The notes under the pieces were generated by a model. That model made no database searches, had not been told where the DNA came from, and worked only from the letters and a program-made list of their open reading frames with translations. Positions 1 to 11,208 of a stretch of 64,000 nt of DNA are shown here, in pieces; within the stretch, counting starts at the first letter, position 1; each line of letters opens with the position of its first letter. This stretch comes from Theodoxus fluviatilis (Eukaryota > Mollusca > Gastropoda > Cycloneritida > Neritidae). The position numbers and the translations under genes were made by a program. The stretch spans positions 5,001 through 69,000 of the forward strand of contig JAWQFJ010026605.1 of assembly GCA_034096865.1 (NCBI GenBank), written 5' to 3'.

Positions 1-276
1 GCCATAGATTACGTTACTGTACTGACAGTCCTGCTATTTGTCCATTATGTCATCAAGAGACGGAAAATGAGATACACTTTTTGTTCAATCAAATGTCCTC
101 ATTTTGCAGATCTGAGAAATAGATACATAAGTTCTAGACACAACAGTGATACCGATGACCTGGTGGATATTTTATCGTCGCAGGATGAAGCTGTGATTAG
201 AAACTTGGCAGCATATTTGTATTTTGCCTTCAAAAAGAGAGAAAAATGTTATAATCCTAATTCAAATGAGTCATGA
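1..276 (+). pseudogene. LINE reverse transcriptase C-terminal fragment, frameshifted
   Basis: The open frame from the left edge encodes a cysteine/histidine knuckle (CPLCHQETENEIHFLF, about 38-108) and then stops. The protein-like sequence continues in another frame from about 85 to 276 (KCPHFADLRNRYI ... AYLYFAFKKRE). A Cys-rich knuckle followed by CPHFADLR is typical of the C-terminus of animal non-LTR retrotransposon polyproteins (family knowledge). One indel therefore breaks the frame near base 90. The rest of the element lies outside the window. A short GTTCGA repeat tail follows at about 320-345, consistent with a LINE 3' end. LINE clade not assigned. Confidence 0.7.
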
Positions 277-319
277 AACAAATAAGCATTGTTGTACGGG
301 CTGGTGGCCTAACAATAAA

Positions 320-346
320 AGAGTTCGAGTTCGAGTTCGAGTTCTC
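320..346 (+). repeat. (GTTCGA)n tail of the LINE
   Basis: Four near-perfect hexamer units (gagttcgagttcgagttc...) lie shortly after the LINE stop codon. Short tandem tails at the 3' end are common for non-LTR elements; here this marks the probable end of the insertion. Confidence 0.55.
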
Positions 347-652
347 TCAGCATGTAATATTCAGCTTTTACACTTTTGTTTTCAAAATTTATTAAATCAC
401 CTGTACAAAAGCAAGGCACATTGGATGAACTGAATGCATGAAAATAAATTCCACAGGTTGAGTTACATAAGGATATATCTTTATTGTCTTTATGAAAGAA
501 AAAAAGTGCTGCTTTGAATGCTTGCTACAGACAACATACTTGCCAAAAAACCCACAGACAATTAAAGACACATCTAGGGTTGGGTGTATTGTCATGGACA
601 CAACCTGCCCTGTGATGTCTTGATGTGCCGTGTGTCACCCCTCCACTTGCAG

Positions 653-876
653 GGGTGCTCCCTGATCACAAGTTTGGCAGCATGCTGGCCAAGGTGTTTG
701 GGCAGGATGCCCATGCCTTCCGCAAGTACCGCCGCATCATGTACTGGCTGCCCAAATTCCGCAATGCCAACCCCTACCCTGTGCCCTATGACCTGCCCTC
801 TGACGCGGTGGACCTGGCGGTGCTGGCACTAAAAAGAATGGCAGTGGATCTGGAGAATGCCATCACTGTGTGGAAG
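653..876 (+). CDS. ECSIT: ECSIT, internal coding exon
   Basis: The exon begins after a cttgcag acceptor and ends at AAG|GTGAGT. It starts with two bases completing a codon and ends in phase 0. The 74 codons contain FRKYRRIMYWLPKFRNANPY and PVPYDLPSDAVDLAVLALKR, matching the conserved ECSIT block with its RKYRR..YWLP..KN.NP.PVP pattern. ECSIT is a mitochondrial protein of the complex I assembly (MCIA) complex with NDUFAF1 and ACAD9, and a TRAF6-binding adaptor in Toll/IL-1 signalling (family knowledge). Upstream exons with the targeting peptide are not in the window. Confidence 0.9.
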
Positions 877-1084
877 GTGAGTCTCCTTGCAGGTGATGCT
901 GCCTTGCAGTTGAGTCCTTGCACAAGTCGCTGCGAGAGATTTGCATGAGACATTTTGCTGACAAGTGTTGATGAGGCTGCTCAAAAAAGGTGTGGCCAGC
1001 AGCTTAGAGTTTAGTAGTAGATTCACTGAAACATGCTAGTGATTTGTGTGGATGGGCACACAAGATTGCTCTTGATGAGGACAG

Positions 1085-1205
1085 TTGTGTGTGCAGAGGT
1101 GTGTGTGTATGTGTGTGTGTAGTTGAGAGTGTGTGTGTAGTTTTGTGTGTGTGTGTGTGTGTGTGTGTGCAGTTTGTGTGTGTGTGTACAGTTGTGTGTG
1201 TGTGT
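1085..1205. repeat. (TG)n-rich microsatellite in ECSIT intron
   Basis: Interrupted runs of TG dinucleotides. They explain the spurious His/Thr-rich open frames on the opposite strand. Confidence 0.9.
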
Positions 1206-1329
1206 TTTTAGTAAGTGTAAGATCCACTTTGTTCCACACTTCATGTTGACATACTCATGTGATGCACACTTGATGCACTTTGAGTAGACCCATGACAGTG
1301 ATTGCCACTGTGCCTGCTGTGCTGCACAG

Positions 1330-1558
1330 ACGGTGGAGGTGGAGGAGGAGCAGGTGGAGGACACCTTTATTGCCAGTGCCATCAGCCCCCAGCAGCAGCG
1401 CCTCATCACCAGCCTGGACCCCAGGGTGGCAGTCTTTGTGGAGGGCGGCTTTCCTGTCTGGACAAGACAAGTCCAGCAAACCTACTTCATCCTCCGTGCA
1501 GACACCACCATTCCCCCACCCCCCTCCCCTTGTAGGAATGAAAATGGCGATGAGGAAG
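1330..1558 (+). CDS. ECSIT: ECSIT, internal coding exon
   Basis: Acceptor gcacag before 1330, donor GAAG|GTAGGC after 1558; in phase 0, out phase 1 (76 codons plus one base). It opens with an acidic stretch (TVEVEEEQVED), followed by ISPQQQRLITSLDPRVAVFVEGGF and then W and YFILRAD. The VFVEG.F..W ... Y.ILRAD pattern is diagnostic of the ECSIT C-terminal region. The segment from about 1500 (Pro-rich, then NENGDEEG) is a linker that varies between species. The (TG)n tract at 1085-1205 lies in the preceding intron. Confidence 0.9.
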
Positions 1559-1626
1559 GTAGGCAGAAAGAAGGTGAGATGTGTCAAGTTTAGGCACACA
1601 AAAAAAGAAGCTTGTTTCAAGTAACA

Positions 1627-1749
1627 TAGCTAGGTTTAGTTGTTTGACTTTGACCTTGAAGGTCACCTCAAGGTCAACATCATGTAAAGGTCAAGGTCAT
1701 GTAAAGGTCAAGGTCAAGCATGTGAGTCGTATGGGCTTTGCCCTTCTTG
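1627..1749 (-). repeat. Fragment (left end) of the TCAAGGTCA-rich element, copy A
   Basis: Read on the - strand it starts CAAGAAGGGCAAAGCCC, then ACGACTCACATGCTTGACC, followed by alternating TGACCTTGA and AAGGTCA. This is the same terminus as the copies at 34530, 42097 and 48837. Only about 123 bp remain; the rest is absent. Confidence 0.8.
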
Positions 1750-2064
1750 TTTTAATAAATAGTGAATAGATTGCATTGAGAACTGATATTTTTGTAGATT
1801 TTTATTTAATTATGTACATGAATGCTATTCCGTGATCATTTTATTTGCATTTTTCACTCCTTAGATATTCAGAAACAGATGTATGTTCATTGCTTGTTTT
1901 GTGCTATTTTGTGTCCAGTTCTGAACAGTTCATGTACAGATTGTGTCGGTCTATGTTTTATAGTTTCTGAGCTATATCAATTAGAAGCAAGGAGGGGTGT
2001 TTTTGAAAAATCGTCTGTTATAGCACCACTGGCGGACAGACAAATATTTTTTATCACACCACCG

Positions 2065-2330
2065 TAAGGTTAATTAAAATATCAACAAAACTAGTTAGAA
2101 TATGATCAAGTCAACCGGTGATTTCCTTATTTGCCTCCTATGGAACATGTAGGGGACACAGTGGGTCAATTCTTATCCTCAACCCACTGGGGGAAGAAGC
2201 ACTGGGACCAATGTGTCACTGTGCCTGGGAACTATTTCAACAGTGATAGCAGGCAATAGAAGCTGTGGTGAGTGTTCTTTTCTATGCAGTATCAATCCAG
2301 AAAATTTTTGGTAGCACTTCGTATGTCCAG
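2065..2330 (+). repeat. Old interspersed repeat (family also near 46.7 and 51.8 kb)
   Basis: Shares blocks in the same order with 46690-46985 and, more weakly, with 51735-51950: an ACTAGTTAGA segment, a CAGTGGGTC..TTCT.ATC segment, CCAACCCAC or similar, and TTCT..TATGCA. The copies are strongly diverged. Family not identified. Confidence 0.4.
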
Positions 2331-2438
2331 TTCTTTGAAGCTTTAAACAACACTGATAAGTTTTTGTCATGTTCTTTCTTGTCACATTAGAATAATTCAT
2401 GGAACATCTTCCAGCATTGCTTACATGTGTCATTGCAG

Positions 2439-2719
2439 ACTTATTTGAGTGGAAGCTGCCCTTCTTTGGGGAGGAGGAGGTGGAGGACCCAGCACTGAAA
2501 CAGCTGATCCAAGCGCCCTCAGTGCATGAGCAGATGGACGGCACGATACTGGCCATGTGCATCACGGGTACCGGCAGCAAGGACTCGCTGGTGTCCTGGA
2601 TCCGCTGTTTACAAAAAGACAACCCTGCCCTGGAGCACGTCCCTGTGGTCTTCACTCTGCGCTCTCCTGAAGGACGACTGCAGATCAGCACAGAGCCAGT
2701 CAGCCAGCCAGCATCCTAG
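2439..2719 (+). CDS. ECSIT: ECSIT, terminal coding exon with stop
   Basis: Acceptor cattgcag before 2439; the first two bases complete the codon begun at 1558, giving Asp. The 93 further codons include DLFEWKLPFF, QMDGTILAMCITGTGSKDSL, VSWIRCLQKDNPALEHVPVV and FTLRSPEGRLQ, then TAG at 2717-2719. This matches the ECSIT C-terminal domain (pattern G.V.AMC..G, W...LQ..NP.L..IPVVF.L). The three exons together give about 243 residues, just over half of a typical approximately 430-residue ECSIT. FNIP ends about 6 kb away on the opposite strand, so the two genes converge. Confidence 0.9.
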
Positions 2720-4438
2720 GGACTTTTGCCAAGCACCCAAGGGACTTTTGTCAAGCATTGTAGGACTATTGCAGAGCATCCCAGATGCTGGACTGTCAGC
2801 AGCAAGTACCATGGTACCTTTGTGCCACCAAAATGTTTTGGTCATTGGGAGCCTTTAGTTACTCAGTCCTTGCAGTCACTCTGACCTCTGTGGTGAAGAT
2901 GCAGCACCATTAGTGAGAGCATCTTGGCAAGATGCATCTGTCCCCTCTTCAGTCTGTGTCTAGTGGTGGCAGCTGAGTGGAGTCGGGGAAACAAAAGGGG
3001 TGAGGCTCCATCAGTCTGCTGGCTTAGACTCCAGGAATCAGAAATGCTTTTGCTACATAATATGTCTTCTTAGTGGGAGGATGTTGCCAGATGTCTGCTT
3101 TGGAATGGACTTGAATGCAGTGCTGTCCCTGATGGACATGAATGTGATTTATGCCTAGTGGCATGACTTGTCAGTATGCAACAACAGCTCGTCACAAGCT
3201 TTGGACAGTGTTCCGTGGCCTTGAACTGTGGCCGATGTGGAAGACAAGCATTGCAGTGCTATTTTGTTCCTTTCGGACAAGTCTTCAGTGTTACTCTCTG
3301 CGCTGCCTCACTGACAGTGGCAGCCAGAAGGAAGGTGCCATAAAATATTTCATGAACTTCCTGTGGATGAGTGCGTACCAATAAATATGTCTCTAACAAG
3401 TCTATGGCATTTTCTGTCCTGGTTTTCTTCACAATGGGATTGCGTTTCTGTGCTTGTCCTCTGCCCAACAGCCCTGCAGTGCTTATGACCATAGCCACAG
3501 CATGCATTGCCACTTTCAGAGGGATCCAGCACCAACTTCAGCAGCCCACGAGGATGTGGTGGGCTGGCAACAAGATGATTCAACACTGCTCAGTCTTGGA
3601 AGAAACATGCACACCAGATTCATCAAAAACTCAACTGCTGAATCTGACATGGTTTATTCAGAATAAATAACAACAAATTGGAGCCAGTTACAATAAACTT
3701 GATTATGATTCAATATCATTTCATTCCAGAAACAAATATTTTAACCTTATCGTACTTGGAACAGTATAAATCATTTCAAGAATAAACATTTCCAGAGGGA
3801 ATCTTGAATGGATGGTCCTATATTCAAACAATGAAATCAAATTAGCATTCACAACACTTGGCAAAATACATCTATTGCATCTGCTCACAGCTTTGAGGTC
3901 TAGTGTCATATCAAGCGTAACATATGGCTGGAGCCACGCGACCAAATGATGTTCATGTCAAGAATAAATTGCAAGATAAACTGAAGTGCAAAATGAGGGG
4001 TAATCCATGTTTACTGCAACTACAATTCAGTCCATGTCCTTCCCTGTCCAAAAGCTGTGTGGCAGTGGATGGCTGGGTCATACCGGCATTTGAGCACTTG
4101 ACAGGCCTACAGAGTGGCTACTTGAGCACCTGGAACAACCATTCGAGTGACAGAATTCTATTCCCTTTTACCAATATCTTAGACCTAGGTGACCAAACGA
4201 GTGACACCAATAACGTTCTTTGAATGCACACTTACTGTATTTCTACATAAATCATAATAAAATATGGCCAAAAAGATCTACGGATGTTATCAATCATTGT
4301 TAAAAAAGAAGAAAAAGATTATGTGCATGACATTTATCAAAGTTACATGAAATAAAAAACCTTACCATTTTTCAGATGTCCTATCCATTTGATACCTGTA
4401 CCTATTGAAGATTAGGCTGTTTTTCCTTGTGTTTTTCC
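2720..4438. other. ECSIT 3' UTR and intergenic sequence
   Basis: No further protein-like frame, RNA gene or clear repeat seen. The first 660 bp are probably ECSIT 3' UTR; the rest is AT-rich spacer between the convergent genes. Confidence 0.5.
3380..3385 (+). terminator. ECSIT: Candidate ECSIT polyadenylation signal AATAAA
   Basis: A canonical AATAAA lies about 660 bp after the ECSIT stop and is followed within 40 bases by T-rich sequence (tttctgtcctggttttc). A second AATAAA occurs at about 3663. Which one is used cannot be told from sequence alone. The stretch 2720-3380 would then be 3' UTR. Confidence 0.4.
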
Positions 4439-4521
4439 GTAGGCTTGTTCAGGAGTACAAAGCGCTGCATGAGCGCTTCATGTTGGCAACTGAGCGCTCT
4501 TTGCCTCTCCTGAACACCTAC
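4439..4521. repeat. Inverted repeat (foldback) with AGCGCT core
   Basis: The left arm GTAGGcttGTTCAGGAG..CAAAG and the right arm CTTTGcctCTCCTGAACA..CTAC are complementary over roughly 25 bases. Repeated GAGCGCT lies inside. A second, shorter inverted repeat with the same TTCAGGAG/CTCCTGAA arms is at 4874-4925. Confidence 0.6.
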
Positions 4522-4873
4522 AGATTCAGTGCAGCGCTTTACTTGTTAAAGGGGAGGTTATAACTTCTGCGCCGCATGTTGTGTTGCTAGACGCTAAGAA
4601 AGTGTTTTCTTTGCCACAGACATCGTTTATGCACATTTAAATGTATTCTGCATGAATAAAGTCCACTACTGTGTCATCCTTACTTTCCATTACTCGCGCA
4701 GAGCGCTTGGGGCAAATAAAGCCTGTTCCAGTCCCAAAATGATGTTTCTGAGGGTTATTTTACGCATCGACGGCCAGTGCGGGATCGAAGCTGCCATTTT
4801 GAAAATGGTGTGAATCACCTCAGATCTGTGATGCACAGAGCTGCTCAGCACTGGGTGAATCACGCCCCAAAAT

Positions 4874-4925
4874 TGCTGTTCAGGAGTGAAACACGTGCAG
4901 TGCTTCGCAGCGCTGCGCCTCCTGA
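4874..4925. repeat. Second TTCAGGAG/CTCCTGAA inverted repeat
   Basis: The arms TTCAGGAG and CTCCTGAA flank a GCAGCGCTGC palindrome. It shares its arms with the hairpin at 4439-4521, which suggests both are parts of one mobile or duplicated element. Confidence 0.5.
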
Positions 4926-5028
4926 AGAAGCCTCTAGGTTCCGTTTTTATGTTGTCCATGCTAGCCACTTTGGTACGCTCTGTGTATGGTAGCTTGGTCT
5001 CACTGATTTTTGCAGCAGTCACAAACAT

Positions 5029-5127
5029 TAGTGCTCAAATGTCCAATGGAAAACTAACATTATGTTGCTCAAATGGTCAAGGGGGGTGAGCGCAAAAAAA
5101 TCCTAGGTTAGTGCTCAAATGTCCATG
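5029..5127 (+). repeat. Short direct repeats TTAGTGCTCAAATGTCC
   Basis: The same approximately 18-base string occurs at about 5029 and 5109, with a partial copy (tgctcaaatggtc) between them. Confidence 0.6.
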
Positions 5128-6060
5128 TGCCGATCACACTGGGGTTTTTTGTTATGTATTCGTCATGAAAAATTATACATTCATCCTTCAACATATATCA
5201 AGAAAATGAATCACCGGTTCAATTAATAAAGCAATAAAAACTCATTCAATGCAATATATAAACAAAAAGGGGGGAGGGGCCTAAATTATTACTTTCAGCA
5301 ACTCTTCCTTGACAAAATAACTCTAAAAGAAAACTAATCACACATGACTTCTGGTACTCAAGAACCGTGTCATCTCTTCTGATCCTAAGTGTACAAAGCA
5401 TGAGGATCTGCTGCACAAGCTGGCCAGGCACTGCCTGCCAACAGGCCACGCACAGAGGTGTGCTGTGCTAGTGGAGACACACTGTCCACAACTGGCAGCC
5501 TGTGCCACTGCACCTACAACTTGTCTTCAAACTCTATTCTCACAGTGGTACTAGCACATGCTAAGCACACCATAATTTGCTGCCTTTCAAAGTCTCCTCC
5601 TAGCTCTGGCAATACACTCAAACCTGTTCTGATTCATTATATTTGGCTGCCATTATGCAAATCTCCATATTGCATCTTCAGCATGCTGAATACCCATGAC
5701 AAGTGAGGATGTTAGAATATGAGCAGGGTGCACGATTTACCTCTGTAACTGCAACAAATGACAGATTTCACCACAGACCAGCAACCTCAGTCACTGCACA
5801 AAGGTCCACAAGTACTTAATCAAGTTTCTCACACTTGTATAGAGCCACTTTAACCATCATGGACTATAAATACCTGGGCAAAAAAGAAATTACCAAAGAT
5901 TTCACAATCAGTGAAAAACCTGCTCTTTGTCAGCGACACAGGTGAAAGAGACTTGGAGAGCACTGAAGGCAGAAAGTGCGCATCACTTCACAGTGGAACG
6001 GTACCTACACATCTGTGAGAAATCTTGAGAGGGAAGACATGGTCCATCACTGCTGTCACT

Positions 6061-6202
6061 GTGTACAGGCAAGAAAGAGACCAAGCAAGCCAGGGCGTGC
6101 CACATAGCACCTCCATTCCCCTCTCATTGGAGTGTACAGGCAAGAACGAGACCAAGCAAGCCAGGGTGTGCCACATAGCACCTCCATTCCCCTCTCATTG
6201 GA
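6061..6202 (+). repeat. 71-bp tandem duplication
   Basis: The unit beginning gtgtacaggcaagaa at 6061 repeats at 6132 with only two or three differences. A third unit begins and decays at 6203. Confidence 0.9.
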
Positions 6203-6574
6203 GTGCACAACACCTTGGGCAAGGGAGACACACAGCCAAGTAGTCTGTATCCAGTCAATGAATACCAAGGCTGCACATACATTTCAGAAAGACAGACACA
6301 CTCAAGACAGGGAGAAGAGCTGTGGGGCTGATGAAGATTGGCCAATGTCTTTGTGAGCAGTTCAATGGGTTTGATATTGCCAACTGTGGGCAGATGTCCG
6401 CTTTGACATCACATAGAGCTCGAAGTTTATCATCATGAATGATTGGAATCAACATGCAAAAGCACTCTCTTTGGTTCACTCTTCTTGAGGAGGGGCCTTC
6501 CAGATGTTGTGACAAAAGATGTAAACTATACAGGCCTGCATGAACATTGGAACCGCCATGCTTGAATCTTTTCA

Positions 6575-6636
6575 CTCATTCACACACATACACACTCACA
6601 CACATACACACTCACACACATATACACACACACACT
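6575..6636. repeat. (CA)n/(CACACT) microsatellite
   Basis: Interrupted CA repeat with CACTCA and CATACA variants. Confidence 0.85.
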
Positions 6637-6639
6637 TTA

Positions 6640-8116
6640 CATATTCCTTTTAGGAAATGAAAGTCAAGTGAAAAACATAGCTGCCTCTTATGGCTCATAC
6701 TTTCTCCCAAAAAAACCGTTTGGATGTGGAGAACCAAAGATACTTTTCCCTTGACTCTCTTGCACTATTCTTGCAACTCATCACAAATGGCTTCCGCCAT
6801 ACCACAAGCAAACTTTGGAAAGGAAATCAAAGAAAGGCACTTGACGCACTCTGCTGAATGGAGCTGTGTAACATTTGCCCACAACTGTCCAATTCTTAGC
6901 CCCATTACTGCATCTTCACATTCCTGGGTGCAACAAACAGCATTATGTACAAAACCACCACAGCTGGCAGATATTCATTAATTCATGAAATAATTTTGTT
7001 GACCTGATCAATTATAGCGCTGTGGTGCTGGCTAGTGTGGAGAGTTGACCTCGGGGGAGGACTGCAGGTGGTCAGTCGAAATAAATTCAGTGAAGAGAGA
7101 AAGACAGAAGGACTTGATAATCAAAACAATAGGAGAGAGGGAGACTAATTGGACAGAGAAGGGGGGAGGGGGAGACGAAGGAGAGGACAGGGAAGTGGCC
7201 AGTGTAACAAGATACCCATGAGAAACTCCTGCTCTTAAGAGATTCCCAGAGCTTTGATGGCTGGCTGCTGCCAGTCTGTGATATCAGGGGACTGTGGAGT
7301 TTGGATATAGCGAGGGAGGGATGAACCGGTCAACCAGTTCGGCTCTGGATCTCAGACAAGTGAGACCTATGCCACTCCTGTCTACGCCTGGCAGTCACCA
7401 GAGGTGAAGCGACCCTTCCCACCAATTTGATGTTTCTCAAGTTTCAATGTGGAGAATCTCTGACCTTGTCCTAATCAACAAGTCTGCCATCATCAACAAG
7501 TCGGATGAGTAGACTGACACCTGTCCTCTCTCTGTGCTCAGTCCCCTGTGTATATGAAGTGATAAAACAATGGACAGCGCCAAGTTAGATTGACCTTCCA
7601 GGATGAAAAACAGTGATGCTTACGTCATACATTGCTTGACTGCGTCATACAGTGCTGGACTGTTTTTTTTTAGAGAGAGATCGTGCAAGAAGTTCTCCGG
7701 GAAGAGGATGGACGTTCAAAGCTGGGTAAAGACTGATTGAATTGAAATGATCCTCGATCTCAGAATGAGGTGTTGTGCTTCTAGAACTGATCTGTTTTAA
7801 AACCCTGGCCGAGTTTGATGCTGACCAGGACGGAGGAAACTAATTCATGGAGTTATGGGCCGAACGCCCATATGAACGTTGCTGTCAACGACGTAACGGT
7901 TTTTTCACCCGACAGCTACAAGTACTTGAAGTTGAAGTAGAAAGACAAACCCCTGGAACCCAAGAGAGTTCACCAGCATCAATGTTAACTCCTATGAATC
8001 AGTGGCCATGTTGCTATGTGCCACTCCCTCTCCACCTACAACTGCAAGAAACTCTCCCTCTTCCGCATTGAATGGACCCGTCTCCCTCAGGGTTAGTTGG
8101 GCTGGCTGCCACCAGT
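6640..8116. other. Intergenic sequence between the ECSIT and FNIP ends
   Basis: No host exon recognised. From about 7000 the composition becomes less AT-rich than the flanks and there is a 74-codon open frame at 7847-8071 with no recognisable motif. Part of this stretch could be internal sequence of the LTR-like element that ends at 8271. Confidence 0.3.
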
Positions 8117-8271
8117 TGTTGTTCAAACCTCTATCTCACACTGGTAGTAATTAAATGTAGTTTGTGTTTATTTCCCTGATACTGTCATAATTTGGGTGTT
8201 TGCGTGTTGCGGGGCTGGCTGCAGTGGTTTGACCCCCTAGATGGAAATGAGCAAGCGGCCGTCCCGTAACA
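8117..8271 (-). mobile_element. LTR-like fragment (approximately 155 bp)
   Basis: Read on the - strand it begins TGTTACGGGACGG, contains AATAAA, and ends GAACAACA. It is followed directly by ACTGGTGGCAGCC, which resembles the tRNA primer-binding region seen after many animal Gypsy LTRs (family knowledge). No second LTR was found in the window, so this is at most a fragment. Confidence 0.3.
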
Positions 8272-8715
8272 ATGGTAACCTTTTGTTGCTAGTGATTTGT
8301 GCACGGCATGAGGCGTGTAAGAAAATGTGAGCCAAGTGAATTATCAAGGTTCACGAGCCGTTCCGAATCCAGGAACAAAATTTAGATCATACCCCTAAAT
8401 TAAAAAATCAAGGGCACGGCTATGTAACAAGTAAATTAGTTGCATGTTCTCTATCCTTCGCAAAATCAAACAGCTCTTTGATGGGGAATTCTGGCACACA
8501 TATGAAGCTGCAATGCACAACTCACCACAGTGACACTCATTCAACCAATCAAGATTCAAACAGAAACTCATCGGTTCACACACGTCTTTTCTCCTTTGAT
8601 ACAAACTGCTTGACAACTGCTGCTGCAGTGTTGTCAATTCACCACCAATTGCTGCAACAGTCCACAGCAGTGAGTGCACCGACAGTATGGCACTATGGCG
8701 TCTGGTCTGAAAAGG

Positions 8716-8779
8716 TCAGTACAGTGGCGTGTGTGTCTGGGCCACAGAGTAGAGGAGGGGATAATCACTTGCGTCAAAC
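8716..8779 (-). CDS. FNIP: FNIP exon 20, terminal, with stop
   Basis: Acceptor TTTATTTGCAG at 8780 and above. The first base completes Gly, then FDASDYPLLYSVAQTHTPLY and TGA (8718-8716). This is the conserved FNIP C-terminal tail (..SSDLPLL..VA.TH.P..). It ends a few residues earlier than the vertebrate proteins. Confidence 0.88.
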
Positions 8780-8945
8780 CTGCAAATAAACACAACACAG
8801 CTTCAGAAAAAGCATGCATATATTTCATCATTGTAGCTTACAGAAGCAGAGAAACTGCAATGAATAAACAATTAATACACCTGCTAGTAAAAACCAACAC
8901 ACATGCACATACAACACACTTCTACAGGCATCTTTTTGCATGCTT

Positions 8946-8946
<1 letters not shown>

Positions 8947-8985
<39 letters not shown>

Positions 8986-9001
8986 ACACACACACACACA
9001 C
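8947..9001. repeat. (CA)n microsatellite, FNIP intron 19
   Basis: About 27 CA units with one TA interruption. Confidence 0.95.
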
Positions 9002-9111
9002 TATAACGATTTCAATGCACAACCTAAAGATGGTAAAACAAGTCTTTTGCTGTATAGAAAGGGGAGCATTTTCTACAAGAGTGGGTATTTCAGAATGGAA
9101 GGAAAAATCAC

Positions 9112-9227
9112 CCAAGCATCTCAGCAAGGTCCCGCATGTTTGTTTTCTTGGAGAACTTGAGGTGCTCTGCCAGAATCCTGGATTTGAGGTAGATTTCCTG
9201 CAGACAGTCTTCTAGGTGCATCAGGCA
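9112..9227 (-). CDS. FNIP: FNIP exon 19
   Basis: Acceptor CTTCACAG, donor CTTGG|GTGATT (weak but phase-correct). The 38 codons read CLMHLEDCLQEIYLKSRILA and continue EHLKFSKKTNMRDLAEMLG. They match the C-terminal DENN segment MHLEDRLQELY.KS..L of FNIPs. Confidence 0.9.
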
Positions 9228-9689
9228 CTGTGAAGAGGCAAGCAAGGCTGATATAAACAGTTGCAGGGAAACATGGTAAACTTTAACCTTTTCTTCACAG
9301 CACTAACAAAATGATGCAGGGGCCTCCTCCATTCAACATATTCCAGCAATGCCCAATATGCTAGATGTTGGCACTGTGACACTGACAAATGGGGTGGGGG
9401 GTGGAGGTGGGGGATTTCTTTATAGATAAGCACTCTTCTGCAATGAAAAATGATAAGATTCACTTTTTTGAAGGGATTAAAAATAGGCTTTGCAAATGCA
9501 CATAACAACAAAGTAAATTTCACTAAATTATTTTGCAAAAATTTTCATATGCAATAATCAATTAACTGCACACACTGACAGGACCATCCTACATGATTCC
9601 TGTATGCATTAATTTAATTCATCTAAATCCCACAAAACGTTGCTTCATCTACTTGTCTCCTGCACCTTTATTTCTCTGCATCCACTGCC

Positions 9690-11150
9690 ATTTTTCTCTC
9701 TCCCTCCTCTCCCCTCCCTCCTGTTTCCCCCTCTCTCCCCTTCTGTTTCCCTCTCACTTTCCCTTCTGTTTTCTTCTCTCTCCCTCTCCTATGTCCCCCC
9801 CCCCCCCCCCCAAATCCTCTCCCACCTCCTATTTCCAATCTCTCCCTGCACCTGTCCCCTCTCCTGTCTCCATCCTCTCCCTCCACCCATCTCCCCCTCT
9901 CTTCCCCTTCTGCCTATCACCTCTCCCCTTCTGTCTCGCTCCTCTCCTCTTCCCACTCCTGTCTTCCTCCTCTCCTCTCCCCCCTCCTATCACCTCTCAC
10001 CTTCTCATTCCCCTCCTCTCTCTCCTTCTGTCTCTCCCTCCTTTCCCCCCCTCTTGTCTCCCCTTCTGTCTCCCTCCTCTCCTCATCCCCTTCCTGTCTC
10101 CCTCTTCCTAACTCCTCTCTCTTTCTGTCTCTCCCTCCTCTTGTCTCCCTTTCTGTCTCCCTCCTCTCCTCATCCTCCTCCTGTCTCCCCTTCTGTCTTC
10201 CCCTTCTCCTCTTTCCCCTCCTGTCTCCCTCTTCCTAACTCCTCTCTCGCCTTCTGTCTCTCCCTCCTCTCCTCATTCCCCTCCTGTCTCCCCTTCTGTC
10301 TTCCCCTTCTCCTCTTCCCCCTCCTGTCTCCCTCCTCCTAACTCCTCTCTCTCCTTCTGTCTCTCAGTCCTCTCCCCCCTCTTGTCTCCCCTTCTGTCTC
10401 CCTCCTCTCCTCATCCCCCCCGTCTCCCTCCTCTTCTCTTCCCCCTCTGTCTCCCTCCTCTCCTCTTCCCTCTCCTGTCTTCCCCCTGTCCTCTTCCCCT
10501 GTCTGTCTGTCTCCTCTCCTCTTCCCCTGTCTGTCCCCTCTCTCCTCTTCCCCCTCCTGCCTCTCCTCTTCCCCCTCCTCTTCCCCCTCCTGCCTCCCCC
10601 CTCTCCTCTTCCCCCTCCTGTCTCCCTCCTCTCCTCTTCCCCCTCCTGTCTCCCTTTCTGTCTCCCCTCCTGTCTCCCCCTTCTACTCTTTCCCCCCTGT
10701 CTCCCTCCTCTCCTCTTACCCCCCTGTCTCCCCCTCCTGTCTCCCTCCTCTTTCCCCTCCTGTCTCTCCCCCCCTCCCCTCTTCCCCCTCCGGTCTCCCT
10801 TTCTGTCTCCCTTCCTGTCTCCCCCTTTTAATCCCCCCCCCCTGTCTCCCATTCTGTCTCCTGCCTCTCCTCTTCCCCCCCGTATCCCCCTCCTGTCTCC
10901 CCTTCTGTCTCCCCCTCCTGTCTCCCTCCTCTCCTCTTTCCCCTCCTGACCCCCCCCCCCCCCCTCCTCTTCCCCCTCTGGTCTCCCCCCTCTCCTCTTC
11001 CCTCTCCGGTCTCCCCCCTCTCCTCTTCCCTATCCTGTCTCCCCTTCTGTCTCTCGTCTTCCTCCTCCTATCTCCCCTCCTGTCTTCCCCTCTCTTCTTC
11101 TCTATCCTGTCTCCCCCTTTGTCTTCCACTTCCTGTCTCCATCATTTAGC
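9690..11150. repeat. 1.4-kb polypyrimidine (+) / polypurine (-) tract in FNIP intron 18
   Basis: Almost pure C/T on the + strand, built from degenerate units such as ctcctcttccccctcctgtc. The FNIP-sense strand is therefore G/A. Open frames of up to 233 codons here are composition artefacts. Confidence 0.95.
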
Positions 11151-11208
11151 AGGATTCTATATATATATATATTTTTTTAACAAAACTTTAAACAAAGTCT
11201 TTACTGAC

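Noticed and set aside
1023..1409. 128-codon - frame
   Set aside because: Antisense to ECSIT exon 1330-1558 and the TG microsatellite.
9640..10341. 233-codon Ser/Pro/Leu-rich + frame
   Set aside because: Produced by the polypyrimidine tract; no start context, splice sites or domain.
10364..11129. Arg/Gly/Glu-rich - frames resembling disordered RNA-binding tails
   Set aside because: Direct translation of the polypurine tract in all frames; not a gene.
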